A DNA stretch of 64,000 nucleotides from an uncultured Clostridia bacterium. GTDB lineage: Bacteria; Bacillota; Clostridia; Christensenellales; Borkfalkiaceae. Where the stretch lies: positions 1 to 64,000 of the forward strand of contig CANQOT010000009.1 in assembly GCA_947625555.1 (NCBI GenBank). The letters are read 5' to 3'. Positions 7,822 to 17,500 of the stretch are shown here, in pieces. The notes under the pieces were generated by a model. That model worked only from the letters and a program-made list of their open reading frames with translations, searched no databases and was not told where the DNA came from. How positions within the stretch are numbered: position 1 is the stretch's first letter; each line of letters opens with the position of its first letter. The translations under genes and the position numbers were made by a program.

Positions 7822-8187
7822 ATGATTTGGGATGAAGAGAGTTTTTTGAAAACTTACAAGGGAACCGCGGCGACATTCATAGAGGAAGATAACGTGTACT
7901 ATGCACTCTTCAAAGAGCTTTTGCAGGATGAGGAACTGCTCGCGCACATCCGCTTTGCGAACGACGTTTTGGGCGTTCCCCCGCTCAGGACCTTCGTGCT
8001 CTATGAACGGGACTTTCTCAAAAGAATGGTGTTCCAAGAAAAGATGAGTGCCGCGGCGAAGCGGGGCTTGGGGGCGTGCTTCGGCTACCTCTATAAATTT
8101 ATATACGGCGGGTACGACTCCGAGCAGTGCTGGTTCAACGACGAAAAGACGGGCATCAAGACTGCAAGCTATTTCTATAAGAAATAA
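7822..8187 (+). CDS. Uncharacterised small protein
   Basis: A 121-aa soluble protein of unknown function. It is acidic at the N-terminus (MIWDEESFLKTY) and rich in aromatic residues at the C-terminus (FGYLYKFIYGGYDSEQCWF). The start at 7822 is preferred over an in-frame ATG five codons upstream because AAGGAG sits eight bases before it. It lies 22 bp upstream of a predicted nuclease-fold gene, shares its promoter, and probably works with it. No catalytic motif or membrane segment is visible. Confidence 0.65.
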   Translation: MIWDEESFLKTYKGTAATFIEEDNVYYALFKELLQDEELLAHIRFANDVLGVPPLRTFVLYERDFLKRMVFQEKMSAAAKRGLGACFGYLYKFIYGGYDSEQCWFNDEKTGIKTASYFYKK

Positions 8188-8209
8188 ATAGAGTATAAGG
8201 AGACAAAAG

Positions 8210-8959
8210 ATGGCGGAATTGGTTTACACGACGCAAGAGTTGAAACAAGCAACAAAGAAAATCATTGAAGACAATTTCCGAGAATTGTATCGTGAGGAAA
8301 TCGTAACAAACGACCGCCGCACGAAGTCGCGCCCGTTCTACAAGACGAAAGAGGGCGATGCGTTTTGTGAGGTCATCGCGCGGCAAGTGCTGTCGGAGCG
8401 GGAAAAATTCTGCACTTTCGATACGACCAATCTCTGCAAATATAAGATCGGATATCACAACAAGCGGCTTGCCGATTTGAAGTCCGGGCTGACATCCCCG
8501 GGAGCCATCCTGCAACATATCGAAGAGACCAACCGGCAAGAGGAGCGGATCATACATTGCATTTGCGCACAAGACCGCGTCGGAGAATTTTTCCCCACCG
8601 ACTATCAGATCCCCACCCGAGACGGCGGCCATAATAAAATCGACCTCCTCTTGAAAAATGCAAGCGGCGATATCTATATCACGGAAGCAAAAAAATTCGG
8701 TTCCGACGAATCATTTTTGCGGTGCGCTCTCGAAATCCAGACCTATTATACCAACCTTACTAAGGTATTCCTGCAAAAAAACGGATGGAAGATAGAAAAA
8801 GTCAAGAAGGCGGTCTTATTCGATAAAGATAGTTTTGCATATACCCAAATTGAACATGAAGGCTGGGCAAAAGATCTGCAACAGGCGTTCGATATTCATG
8901 TTCTGATCCTCTCCCACGATGACAATTGGCAATTCAACATCGAAGAATACCTCGGCTAA
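8210..8959 (+). CDS. Predicted PD-(D/E)XK nuclease-fold protein
   Basis: A 249-aa protein. The core at residues 143-180 reads KIDLLLKN then IYITEAKK then LEIQTYY, giving D145, E159-x-K161 and a Q177..Y180 element. This is the pattern of restriction-like and RecB/Cas4-type nuclease folds. The N-terminal 100 residues are helical and charged. The start is fixed by AAGGAG eight bases upstream. It is the second gene of a unit with the 121-aa protein. Codon use is visibly more AT-rich than in neighbouring housekeeping genes, which suggests transfer. It could be a restriction or other defence nuclease, but no named family was recognised. Confidence 0.65.
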   Translation: MAELVYTTQELKQATKKIIEDNFRELYREEIVTNDRRTKSRPFYKTKEGDAFCEVIARQVLSEREKFCTFDTTNLCKYKIGYHNKRLADLKSGLTSPGAILQHIEETNRQEERIIHCICAQDRVGEFFPTDYQIPTRDGGHNKIDLLLKNASGDIYITEAKKFGSDESFLRCALEIQTYYTNLTKVFLQKNGWKIEKVKKAVLFDKDSFAYTQIEHEGWAKDLQQAFDIHVLILSHDDNWQFNIEEYLG

Positions 8960-8962
8960 ATG

Positions 8963-8994
8963 CAAAAGGCGGAGAAAAACCGCCTTTTGTTTTC
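8963..8994 (+). terminator. Intrinsic terminator
   Basis: Stem caaaaggcgg/ccgccttttg with a 7-nt loop and a T-rich tail, directly after the stop at 8959. Confidence 0.85.
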
Positions 8995-9075
8995 GCCATA
9001 TGATATAAGTATTTGAATATTTAGAAATCTATTAAATTTGCGGTGAGACCCGCAACAGAAAAAAGGAGGCTTTTT

Positions 9076-10605
9076 ATGGAAGAAAACTACATTCGCGTCG
9101 GGATCTTTTGGGCGATCCCGAACAGGGAGGAAGGCGGCTGGGACTTTCGCATGCTGCAAAAGTCCTATCCCGCTTCCGCGGCAGAGCAGCTTGCAAATCC
9201 CGTGGGATTCATCGACTACCCCTATTCGCACTACGACGCATGGGATGACGCCCGCCACGAGACCGAGCCCGAGGACTGCTACTTCTATCCGCGCGGCAGG
9301 ATCCTTTACGATGTTAAAAGAAAAATGCACCGCATCTTTGCGGATACATGTTTGAGCGTGAGCGATTTGGAAGATCTCATGGATTTTTACGATATTGAGG
9401 ACATGGAGGTCTGCCGCGACGAACACTATGTGAGCGCCTATACCAACTCCCCCCGCCCCACCGCGCGGCCGAAACTTTCCTATCATATTTTGCGCGGGAA
9501 GGAGAAGATCGGGGAAAATCTCATCGAGATCTCCTACGGCGAGACGAAGATCCTCGTCGAACTCGGGAAGGCGCTCGACGGCGGCGAGGAGTTGAGCGAC
9601 CTCGAAAAAACCGTCTTGGAGACAAAATACGACGCCGTCGTCGTCTCGCACTATCACGCCGACCATGCGGGGCTCATCGATAAGAAGCAGGACTGCCCCG
9701 TCTATATCGGTGCGGGCGCGCGGCGCATCCTCGAAGCGATGAGCAAATTCCGCGGGGAAACTCTTCCCCAAAATATCGCCGCCTATCGGGACGGGAGGTC
9801 CTTCCGCATCGGAAAGATCCGCGTCACCCCCTATCTTTGCGACCACTCGGCGTTCGACAGCTACATGCTCCTCTTCGAGGCGGGCGGGAAGAGCATCCTC
9901 TACACGGGCGACTTCCGCTTCCACGGCAGAAAGACTTCTGACGTGCTCTTTGCGCGTCTCCCGAAGAGGGTGGACGTCCTCATCTCGGAGGGGACCAATC
10001 TCGGGAGCGAGAAGCCCTGCTTTTCGGAGCGCGAACTCGAAGAGCGGGCGGTAGAACTTATCAAAAATGCAGACGGGCCCGTCTTTATCTTGCAGTCCGC
10101 TTCCAATATCGATCGGCTCGTGAGCTTCTACCGCGCCGCCAAACGGTGCGGGCGCATCTTCTACGAAGATCTCTACACCGCCCTCCTCGCCTCGGCTGCG
10201 GGCGGCAGCATCCCGCGCCCCGACGTCTTTGAGGACGTGTTTGCCTTCACGCCCCGCCCCGTGCGCGGGAACCGCAAAGATCTCTTCTTCGAATTTGAAC
10301 ACAAGCGCGGGATAGGCGCGATCGCAAAGGGACGGCCCTTTGTGATGCCCGTGCGCCCGTCGATGCTCGGATTTCTCCAAAAACTGTGCAGAAAAATCGC
10401 CCCCTCGGGTGCCCTTCTCATCTATTCGATGTGGAGCGGCTACCGCGAAAAGGACGACGTGAAAGAGTTCTTGGAGGAAGCGCAAAGTTTGGGGCTGAAA
10501 GAGCGCACCCTGCACACGAGCGGGCATGCCTCCGCGGACGACCTTATGCGGCTTCATAAGCGCGTTGGGGCGGACGAATATGTTATCGTTCATACTGCCC
10601 GATGA
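9076..10605 (+). CDS. Metallo-beta-lactamase-fold hydrolase, RNase J-like
   Basis: A 509-aa protein. After an unusual N-terminal region of about 130 residues, an MBL-fold metallohydrolase carries the metal motif SHYHADHAG, then DHSAFDSYM, a YTGDFRFHG motif, and a C-terminal SGHASADDLMRLHKRV region as in the beta-CASP family of RNase J and related nucleases. The start at 9076 is chosen for AAAGGAGG eight bases upstream; an earlier in-frame start has none. The N-terminal region resembles nothing I know. Substrate is unknown; an RNA or DNA processing role follows from the family. It is a single gene ending at a strong terminator. Confidence 0.8.
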   Translation: MEENYIRVGIFWAIPNREEGGWDFRMLQKSYPASAAEQLANPVGFIDYPYSHYDAWDDARHETEPEDCYFYPRGRILYDVKRKMHRIFADTCLSVSDLEDLMDFYDIEDMEVCRDEHYVSAYTNSPRPTARPKLSYHILRGKEKIGENLIEISYGETKILVELGKALDGGEELSDLEKTVLETKYDAVVVSHYHADHAGLIDKKQDCPVYIGAGARRILEAMSKFRGETLPQNIAAYRDGRSFRIGKIRVTPYLCDHSAFDSYMLLFEAGGKSILYTGDFRFHGRKTSDVLFARLPKRVDVLISEGTNLGSEKPCFSERELEERAVELIKNADGPVFILQSASNIDRLVSFYRAAKRCGRIFYEDLYTALLASAAGGSIPRPDVFEDVFAFTPRPVRGNRKDLFFEFEHKRGIGAIAKGRPFVMPVRPSMLGFLQKLCRKIAPSGALLIYSMWSGYREKDDVKEFLEEAQSLGLKERTLHTSGHASADDLMRLHKRVGADEYVIVHTAR

Positions 10606-10613
10606 GAGGGCGT

Positions 10614-10649
10614 GAAAACAGCCGAGGAGCGAACTCCTCGGCTGTTTTC
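10614..10649 (+). terminator. Intrinsic terminator
   Basis: A 16-bp perfect stem (gaaaacagccgaggag and its complement) with a 4-nt loop. It ends the MBL gene and, being symmetric, may also stop the opposite strand. A further GC hairpin with gtcggtgc/gcaccgac arms at 10693-10724 lies just beyond the end of the converging lipoprotein gene. Confidence 0.8.
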
Positions 10650-10751
10650 GTGCTATTCTGTTTCTCATAACCTTCCCCTACCCCTTGCGGGGGTCGGTGC
10701 GAGGATGGGGACCCCCGCACCGACGAAGGGAAATTATGAAGGGTGAGCTGT

Positions 10752-12131
10752 TTAGTCCTTCTTTTCGGGCAGCAGGGCGACCTCGGCGGGAGCATGGATC
10801 GCCGTCGCGGCAGCGGCCGAAATCCCGGAAATGGTGGCGAGGTAGCCGAAGTTCGTCTCGTCGGCACTCGCCGAGGGACCGGTGGTTGCACTGAACCCGA
10901 TCGATACCCATAATGCGCCGTTTGCAAGGTCATCCTCGTCGATCGTGATTGAAATCGACTTGAACGGTTTTGTGGTCACCCCGCTCTGATAGCCGTCGAT
11001 CGTCACGTCGTACTTCGTCAAGATGGATTCATCGCAGGTGGTGCTGGCTGCGATCGCGGTCCCCGCCACTCCCGCTTTAACCGACAAGGGCAACTTATTC
11101 GCAATGCAGAGGTAAGAGAATCTGACATCCCATGCGAGCAGTTTATATACGATGCCGTCGAGGGCGACCCGAAGGGTGCCCGCCTTTTCGAACTTGAATT
11201 TAAGACCCGATAGCCCCGTCAGATAGTAATTGCCGTCCTCGGTGATCTCGGTCTGTTTGCTGGGCTTATAAGGCGCGTTTATGGAGCCGACGATCCCTTG
11301 ATCGTAATGGACATCCTCCGTACCCAAGCAGTCGGGGCAGGTCTTTTGCAGGGTGCCGCCCTCCGCATTGCATTCGGGAAGCGCCTCGTAGGAGAAGGCA
11401 AAGCCGTTCTCGTGCTTGCAGCCTTCGGGGGCCTTCTGCCCGCAGACGCAGTCGCCGTTCGTGAAGTCATGGTCTTGCTTTTCGACGCCGGGCTCTGCCG
11501 TGCCGTCGAGGGCGCACACCTTCCAGTGCTGGTTTTCGTCCTTGGCATAGGCCGTGAAGTCGTGGTCGTGCACCTTCCACGTGGGGGTCTTGCCCATTTC
11601 CCAGCTCACGATGTAGCCGTTGTCCTCTTCGACGGCGAGGCCCGTAATGCTTACGACCGTGCCGGGGTAGCTGATGCCCTTGACGGCGTCGTACACTCTG
11701 AACCTATCATTGGTCGAGAGCGCAACTTCGGCCTCGTAGGTCTTGCCGTCGGCGCCGAGCTCCATCTTGATGCAGTTCGCGCGCACCTCTTCGAGGACGT
11801 TTTTTCCCTGCTTATCCCAAACTTCGGGAAACTCGCTCCCGGGCTGGGAAGCGATATGCCCCGTGAGATAAATTTCAGGCTTTTGGTACCCGCATTCGCA
11901 TTTGCCGTCCTTAAAGGTGTGGTCGACTTTGCCCTGCTCCCAGATCGCGTCGTCGTCGGGGCAGATCATCCAGTGCTGCGTGTCACTGTGTTCCCATTCG
12001 GTGTAGCTATGGGTGTGTTCGGGTGTGGGCGGGGTGTCGGGTTCTTTTTCACCGCAGGCGGAGATGCCCACGCCGATGCTTGCGGCCATTGCGAGCGACA
12101 ATCCCACAATGAGCCAACTCTTTTTGTTCAT
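10752..12131 (-). CDS. Lipoprotein with H-C-rich repeat domains
   Basis: A 459-aa secreted lipoprotein. The signal peptide ends in the lipobox GISAC, followed by a low-complexity linker (EKEPDTPPTPEH). Two related modules follow with the pattern H-x-H-S/D-Y/F ... HW..C ... G.C.CG, at about 40-85 and 190-235; this style is seen in many Firmicutes surface proteins. A third region has CKHENGFAFS and CPDCLG. The rest looks beta-rich. The N-terminal part between the modules (IYLTGHIASQPG) resembles a small carbohydrate-binding style domain, which is inference. Function is unknown; surface attached. Confidence 0.75.
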   Translation of the reverse strand: MNKKSWLIVGLSLAMAASIGVGISACGEKEPDTPPTPEHTHSYTEWEHSDTQHWMICPDDDAIWEQGKVDHTFKDGKCECGYQKPEIYLTGHIASQPGSEFPEVWDKQGKNVLEEVRANCIKMELGADGKTYEAEVALSTNDRFRVYDAVKGISYPGTVVSITGLAVEEDNGYIVSWEMGKTPTWKVHDHDFTAYAKDENQHWKVCALDGTAEPGVEKQDHDFTNGDCVCGQKAPEGCKHENGFAFSYEALPECNAEGGTLQKTCPDCLGTEDVHYDQGIVGSINAPYKPSKQTEITEDGNYYLTGLSGLKFKFEKAGTLRVALDGIVYKLLAWDVRFSYLCIANKLPLSVKAGVAGTAIAASTTCDESILTKYDVTIDGYQSGVTTKPFKSISITIDEDDLANGALWVSIGFSATTGPSASADETNFGYLATISGISAAAATAIHAPAEVALLPEKKD

Positions 12132-12279
12132 AACTTTCCTCCATAATGAAATTTTTTGTCATTTTTATGACATCATATATTGTACCCCCCCCGTCCATTT
12201 GTCAAGACTTTTTTGATAAATTTTTCATTTTTTCGCAAAAATTTTTTTTCCACAGCCAAAATTTATAATAATTTGAGCG

Positions 12280-12823
12280 AAATTGGGGGGTATGAACAAG
12301 GGAAAAGAACAAGAAAAAAGCCTTCCCCCATCCATGGGGGAAGGTGGCACGCCGCGTGCGGCGTGACGAATGAGGGCACCCTCACCACCGCCTGCGGCGG
12401 AGCCTCCCCCGTAGACGGGGGAAGCCTTATAATAAGGATATGTTTCGACACGCGCGTATCGCGCGGCTCAACATGACGTGAGTAGAATGTCACCCCACCC
12501 CCCTACCCCCCTCCCATGGAGGGGGCTTGCGGACTGCGTATTAGGGGATTCTCTCGCCCCTTTCAGGGGCTCGGAATGACGCGTTTGACGAGGCCAACCC
12601 CCACCACCCGCTACGCGGGAGCTTTCTCACGCGGGTAGAGCCCCGCGTTCGGTCACCGTTCGCGCCTTCCGATGCGCTCACTCACCGCAAAACGCAGCGC
12701 ACGGCACACCGTGTCGTTGCGCAGAACTGCGTTTTGCGACCCCTTCAAAGGGGGCAGCTCTACCCTCATCAGTCACCTACGGTGACAGCTTCCCCCGTAG
12801 ACGGGGGAAGCCTTGCGACTGCG
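12280..12823. repeat. Intergenic mosaic of repeats, no gene
   Basis: About 690 bp without a gene lies between 12132 and 12823. Most of it is repeat-derived. CTCCCCCGTAGACGGGGGA occurs at about 12400 and in a variant at 12788. AGGGGATTC.CTC.CCCCTTT (about 12543-12562) recurs at 26473-26493. A copy of AGGCCAACCCC matches 5399. A GC hairpin with a perfect 12-bp arm pair, cgcaaaacgcag/ctgcgttttgcg, lies near 12690-12738. This last hairpin has a central CACACCGTG like the family B element and may be a decayed member. Confidence 0.55.
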
Positions 12824-14398
12824 TTAACCGACGAGGTCGACGTATTCGTCGAAGGTGACGTTCTTATCGAAGGTCTTTTTGCCGTCGAGGACGATGATGC
12901 GGTTGCATGCCGTGTTCATGAGCTCTTGGTCGTGCGAGGTGAGCAGCATGCACCCCTTGAACGCCACAAGACCGTTGTTGAGCGAGGTGATGCTTTCGAG
13001 GTCGAGGTGGTTGGTAGGTTCGTCGAGAATGAGGAAGTTCCCCCCCTCGAGCATCATTTTGGCGAGCATACAGCGCACTTTCTCGCCGCCCGAGAGCACC
13101 TTTGCCTCCTTCAAGGCCTCCTCGCCCGAAAAGAGCATGCGGCCGAGCCAGCCCCTCAAATATTCCTCGTAATGGTCCTTGGAGAACTGCGAGAGCCACT
13201 GCACGAGGGTGAGGTTGCACCCCTCGAAGTACTCGTTGTTGTTCTGCGGGAAGTAGGACATCTTGATCGTCTTCCCCCACTTGACGGTGCCCGCATCGGG
13301 CTCGGTTCTGCCCGTCAAAATTTCGTAGAGCATGGTGACCGCCGTCGATTTATCCGAGATGATGCCGATCTTATCCCCCCTCTGCACGGTGAAGGAGATA
13401 TCCTCGAAGAAGCCCTTCTTCGTGAGCCCCTCGACGGCGAGGATATCGTTGCCGATCTCCCGCTCCGACTTGAAGTCGATGAAGGGATACTTGCGAAGCG
13501 ACGGCTTGAAATCGGAGATGGTGAGCTTTTCGAGCTCCTTCTTCCTTGCCGTCGCCTGACGGGATTTCGAAGCATTCGCCGCAAACCGCGCGATGAACTC
13601 TTTGAGCTCGGCGGCGCGCTGTTCGGCCTTCTTATCGGCGTCGCGCTGTTGGCGCGCCATGAGCTGGGAAGTCTGGTACCAAAAGTCGTAGTTACCGAGA
13701 TAGAGATTGATCTTGCCGTAGTCGACGTCGCAGATGTGCGTACATACCTTATTTAAGAAGTGGCGGTTGTGCGAGACGATGATGATGGTGTTCTCGAAGT
13801 CCAAAAGATAGTTTTCGAGCCAGCGCGTCGTTTTCAGGTCCAAATTGTTGGTGGGCTCGTCCAAAAGGAGCACGTCGGGATCGCCGAAGAGCGCCTGCGC
13901 GAGGAGCACTTTGACCTTTTGCTTCGCGTCGAGCTCGCCCATGAGCATGTAGTGGTATTCGCCCGGGATATCGAGGGCGTTGAGAAGGGTCTGCGCTTCG
14001 CTCTCGGCCTCCCAGCCGCCGAGCTCCGCAAACTCGCTTTCGAGTTCGGAAGCGCGCACGCCGTCCTCCTCGGTAAAGTCGGCATGGGCGTAGAGGGCGT
14101 CCTTCTCGTCCATGATCTCGACGAGGCGCTTATGCCCGAGCATGACCGTCCTCAAAACCGTCTCAAAGTCATATTTATTCTGGTTTTGCGCCAAGACGGA
14201 CATGCGCTCGTTCTTATCGAGGGTGACGTCCCCCTTGTTGGGCTCGATCTCGCCCGAGAGCACTTTGAGGAAGGTGGACTTCCCCGCACCGTTCGCGCCG
14301 ATGATGCCGTAACAATTCCCCTTGGTGAATTTTAAGTTAACGTCTTCGAACAGCTTTTTGCTTCCGTATTGCAGACTGACGCCGTTGACCTGTAACAT
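12824..14398 (-). CDS. ABC-F family ATPase (translation factor type)
   Basis: A 524-aa soluble protein with two ATP-binding cassettes and no membrane segments. NBD1 has Walker A GANGAGKST (about 34-42) and Walker B LLLDEPTNNLD. The linker (about 240-290) is charged and helical. NBD2 has LSGGEKVRCMLA and LILDEPTNHLD, but its Walker A position reads ISDKSTAVTML, so the P-loop lysine/GxGK pattern is lost. That loss is known in YkpA/YbiT-like ABC-F proteins. Such factors act on the ribosomal E site. The promoter upstream (TATAAT at about 14432) and GAGGG before the ATG support the start at 14398. Not an obvious antibiotic resistance type. Confidence 0.9.
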   Translation of the reverse strand: MLQVNGVSLQYGSKKLFEDVNLKFTKGNCYGIIGANGAGKSTFLKVLSGEIEPNKGDVTLDKNERMSVLAQNQNKYDFETVLRTVMLGHKRLVEIMDEKDALYAHADFTEEDGVRASELESEFAELGGWEAESEAQTLLNALDIPGEYHYMLMGELDAKQKVKVLLAQALFGDPDVLLLDEPTNNLDLKTTRWLENYLLDFENTIIIVSHNRHFLNKVCTHICDVDYGKINLYLGNYDFWYQTSQLMARQQRDADKKAEQRAAELKEFIARFAANASKSRQATARKKELEKLTISDFKPSLRKYPFIDFKSEREIGNDILAVEGLTKKGFFEDISFTVQRGDKIGIISDKSTAVTMLYEILTGRTEPDAGTVKWGKTIKMSYFPQNNNEYFEGCNLTLVQWLSQFSKDHYEEYLRGWLGRMLFSGEEALKEAKVLSGGEKVRCMLAKMMLEGGNFLILDEPTNHLDLESITSLNNGLVAFKGCMLLTSHDQELMNTACNRIIVLDGKKTFDKNVTFDEYVDLVG

Positions 14399-14514
14399 GA
14401 TGCCCTCTCTTTTCTGAATTCGGGGAAATTATACCATATTCTGCCCAGCTGGGGCAAGCAAATCGCGCGGCAGAAAAAATTTCTTTTGAATGTTCACAAA
14501 ATGAAGCATTTTGG

Positions 14515-14543
14515 TTGACAGCACGGCCGCTTTTTCCTATAAT
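14515..14543 (+). promoter_or_regulatory. Promoter of the YhhN-ADH-ALDH fusion gene
   Basis: TTGACA (14515-14520), 17-bp spacer, TATAAT (14538-14543). Consensus strength, with a leader of about 20 nt carrying GAGAGG. Confidence 0.85.
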
Positions 14544-14571
14544 AAGAAAAGACTGACCGAGAGGTACGACC

Positions 14572-17500
14572 ATGAAACTGATCAAAGAAAAGTTATTCCT
14601 CGCGGTGAACGCCGTCTTTTTGGCGCTCATCGCCGCGACATGCGCCCTGTATTGCGTTTACGGCACGATTTACGCGAAGGCCGCCGCGAGCGGGACATTT
14701 TTGCTCCTCGCACTGTTCAATACCGTCCTGGCGCTCGTCCGCGGAAAGAGCGGCTATCCGCTCTGCAAATATTGGCTGCTCGGGGGGCTTGCCCTCGCCT
14801 TTGCGGGGGACATCGCGCTCGAATACGAATTCATCGCGGGAGTCGTGCTCTTTGCGCTGGGGCATGTCCTCCTGCTCGGCGCCTTCCATACGTTGAAGCC
14901 GCTCGGCTGGCGGGATATTTTGCCCACCCTTCTCCTGATCGCGGGGTCCGTATGCCTGCTCCTATTGCTCCCCGCCTATCGGTTCGGCGACCTTCTTGCG
15001 CCCGTGATCGTGTACGCCGTCGTGATCTCGGCAATGCTCGGGAAGGCGGTGGGCGTATTGCTCGATCGCAAGCTCCACCTTCCCTTGCGGCTGGGCGTGT
15101 TCGGCGGCGCGTTGCTCTTCTTCGCCTCCGACCTCTTCCTGACCTTTGCAAACTTTACCGAGGTCGCGTTTAATTTCTCGCTGCCCTGCCTCATTACGTA
15201 CTACCTCGCCACCTATCTGCTGGCCGTGACGATCTATCTTGCCTCCGCAACGGGGGAAAGGCGCGAGGCCCTTTCGATGAACGTGTTCGCACGGCTCTAT
15301 TGCCGCGCCTTCCAGGGGATCTTCCGCCTTGCCATTCCCTTCATGCCCTACCGCAAGCCCAAACTGCTCGGAAACTGCGGGGAAGCCGCCGCCCTCATCA
15401 AAGAAAAGGGCAAACGCCGTCCGCTCATCGTGACGGACGCCGGCGTGAGGGCACACGGCGTGCTCGCGCCCGTGACGGAAGCGCTCGAAGGGGCGGGTAT
15501 CGCCTACGAGATCTTCGACAAGACGCCCGCCAACCCCACCGTTTCCGCGATCGAGGAGGCGTTTGCGCTCTACCGCGAAAGGGGCTGCGACTGCCTCATG
15601 GCGGTGGGCGGGGGCTCGCCCATGGACTGCGCAAAGGGCGTCTGCGCACGCATCATAAAGCCCAAGAAAACTCTCGTCCGCATGCAAGGCATTCTCAAAG
15701 TTATCGGTTCCCAACCCCTCTTCATCGCCGTGCCCACCACGGCGGGAACGGGAAGCGAGGCGACGATCGCCGCCGTCGTCACCGACGATAAGACGCATCA
15801 TAAATTCACCATTCTCTCCTTCTGCCTCGCGCCCAAATACGCACTTTTGGACCCCATTATGACAAAAACGCTTCCGCCCGCCCCCACCGCGGAGACGGGG
15901 CTGGACGCGCTCACCCATGCCGTGGAGGCGTACATAGGGCGTTCGGCGACCTTCATGACGCGCCGCCTTGCCGTGAGCGCCGTGAAGCGCATCGACAAAA
16001 ATTTGCTCGCCGCATACCGCGACGGAAACGACCTTTCCGCCCGCAAGGAGATGCAGCTCGCCGCCTATGAAGCGGGGCTCGCGTTCACCGTCTCCTATGT
16101 CGGCTATGTGCATGCCGTGGCGCACTCCTTGGGCGGCGCATACAACTATCCGCACGGCAGGACGAACGCAACGCTTTTGCCCATCGTGCTCCGCATGTAC
16201 GGAAAATCGGCAGAGCGGCGGCTTGCAAAACTCGCCAAATCGAGCGGCATCTGCGAAAGTTCCCTCCCGCGCCATGAAGCGGCCGAGGCCTTTATCGCTT
16301 GGGTCGAAGATCTGAACGAACAGACGGGCATCCCGAGATCGCTCGAAATTGCGCAAGAGGATATCCCTGTTCTTGCGAAAAACGCGGCGGCGGAGGCAAA
16401 CCCGCTCTATCCCGTGCCCCGCCTCATGGACCGCGTTGCGCTCGGGGACATCTATCATGCGGCGCGCACGCGGCACGCCCTCTCCTCCGAAGCTGCGCTC
16501 GCGGCGCAAAAGAAATATTTCGCGACGGGGGCGACGCTGGATCTCCAAACGCGCAGACGCTATCTGAAAAAACTGTATGCGGCGCTTTCGGAACGCGAGG
16601 ACGAACTCAACGGCGCGCTCAAAGCCGACCTCGGGAAGAGCGCCTACGAAAGCTATATGTGCGAGGTGGGCATGGTGCGCGCAGAGATCTCCCATCTTTT
16701 GAAACACCTCCGCCGCTACGCCAAGGAAAAGCGGGTGAAAACGCCGCTCGCGCAGTTCGCTTCCCGCAGTTTTCAAAAGCCTTCGCCCTACGGGTGCGTG
16801 CTCGTAATGAGCCCGTGGAACTACCCCGTTCTCCTCACTTTGGAACCCCTCGCCGACGCCATTGCCGCGGGCAACTGCGTCATCGTGAAGCCCTCCGCTT
16901 ACTCTCCCGCGACGAGCGACGCGCTCAAAGCGCTCCTTTGCGACGTGTTCCCGCCCGAACTCGTCTACCCCGTGCTCGGCGGCAGGGCGGAGAATTCGGC
17001 GCTCCTCGACCTGCCCTTCGATAAGATCTTCTTCACGGGCAGCGTCGCCGTCGGAAAGGAAGTGATGCGGCGCGCCGCGGAAAAACTCATCCCCGTCACC
17101 CTCGAACTCGGCGGCAAGAGCCCCTGCATCGTAGACGCAACGGCAAATATTCCGCTCGCCGCAAAGCGCATCGTATTCGGCAAATTTTTGAATTGCGGGC
17201 AGACGTGCGTCGCGCCCGACTATATCCTCGTGCACCGTTCCGTCGAACAAAGGCTCCTCGCCGAACTCAAACGGCAGATCGAAAAGCAGTACGGCGCGCA
17301 CCCGCTCGAAAACGCGGACTACGGGAAGATCATCAGCGAAAAGCACTTCCGCCGCATCTCGGCGCTCATCGACCCCGCCAAGGTGTACTGCGGCGGAAAA
17401 ACGGACGAAGAGACGCTCCGCATCGAGCCCACCGTTCTGCAAAACGTGACGCGGGAGGACGGCGTGATGCAGGAGGAGATCTTCGGCCCCGTCCTCCCCG

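Noticed and set aside
12646..12740. Possible third family B element near the ABC-F gene
   Set aside because: Shares only a central CACACCGTG palindrome and hairpin style; edges are not tRNA copies, so similarity is too weak.
12824..14398. ABC-F gene considered as an antibiotic-resistance determinant or a pseudogene because NBD2 lacks its P-loop
   Set aside because: The loss is typical of YkpA/YbiT-like members and the frame is intact.
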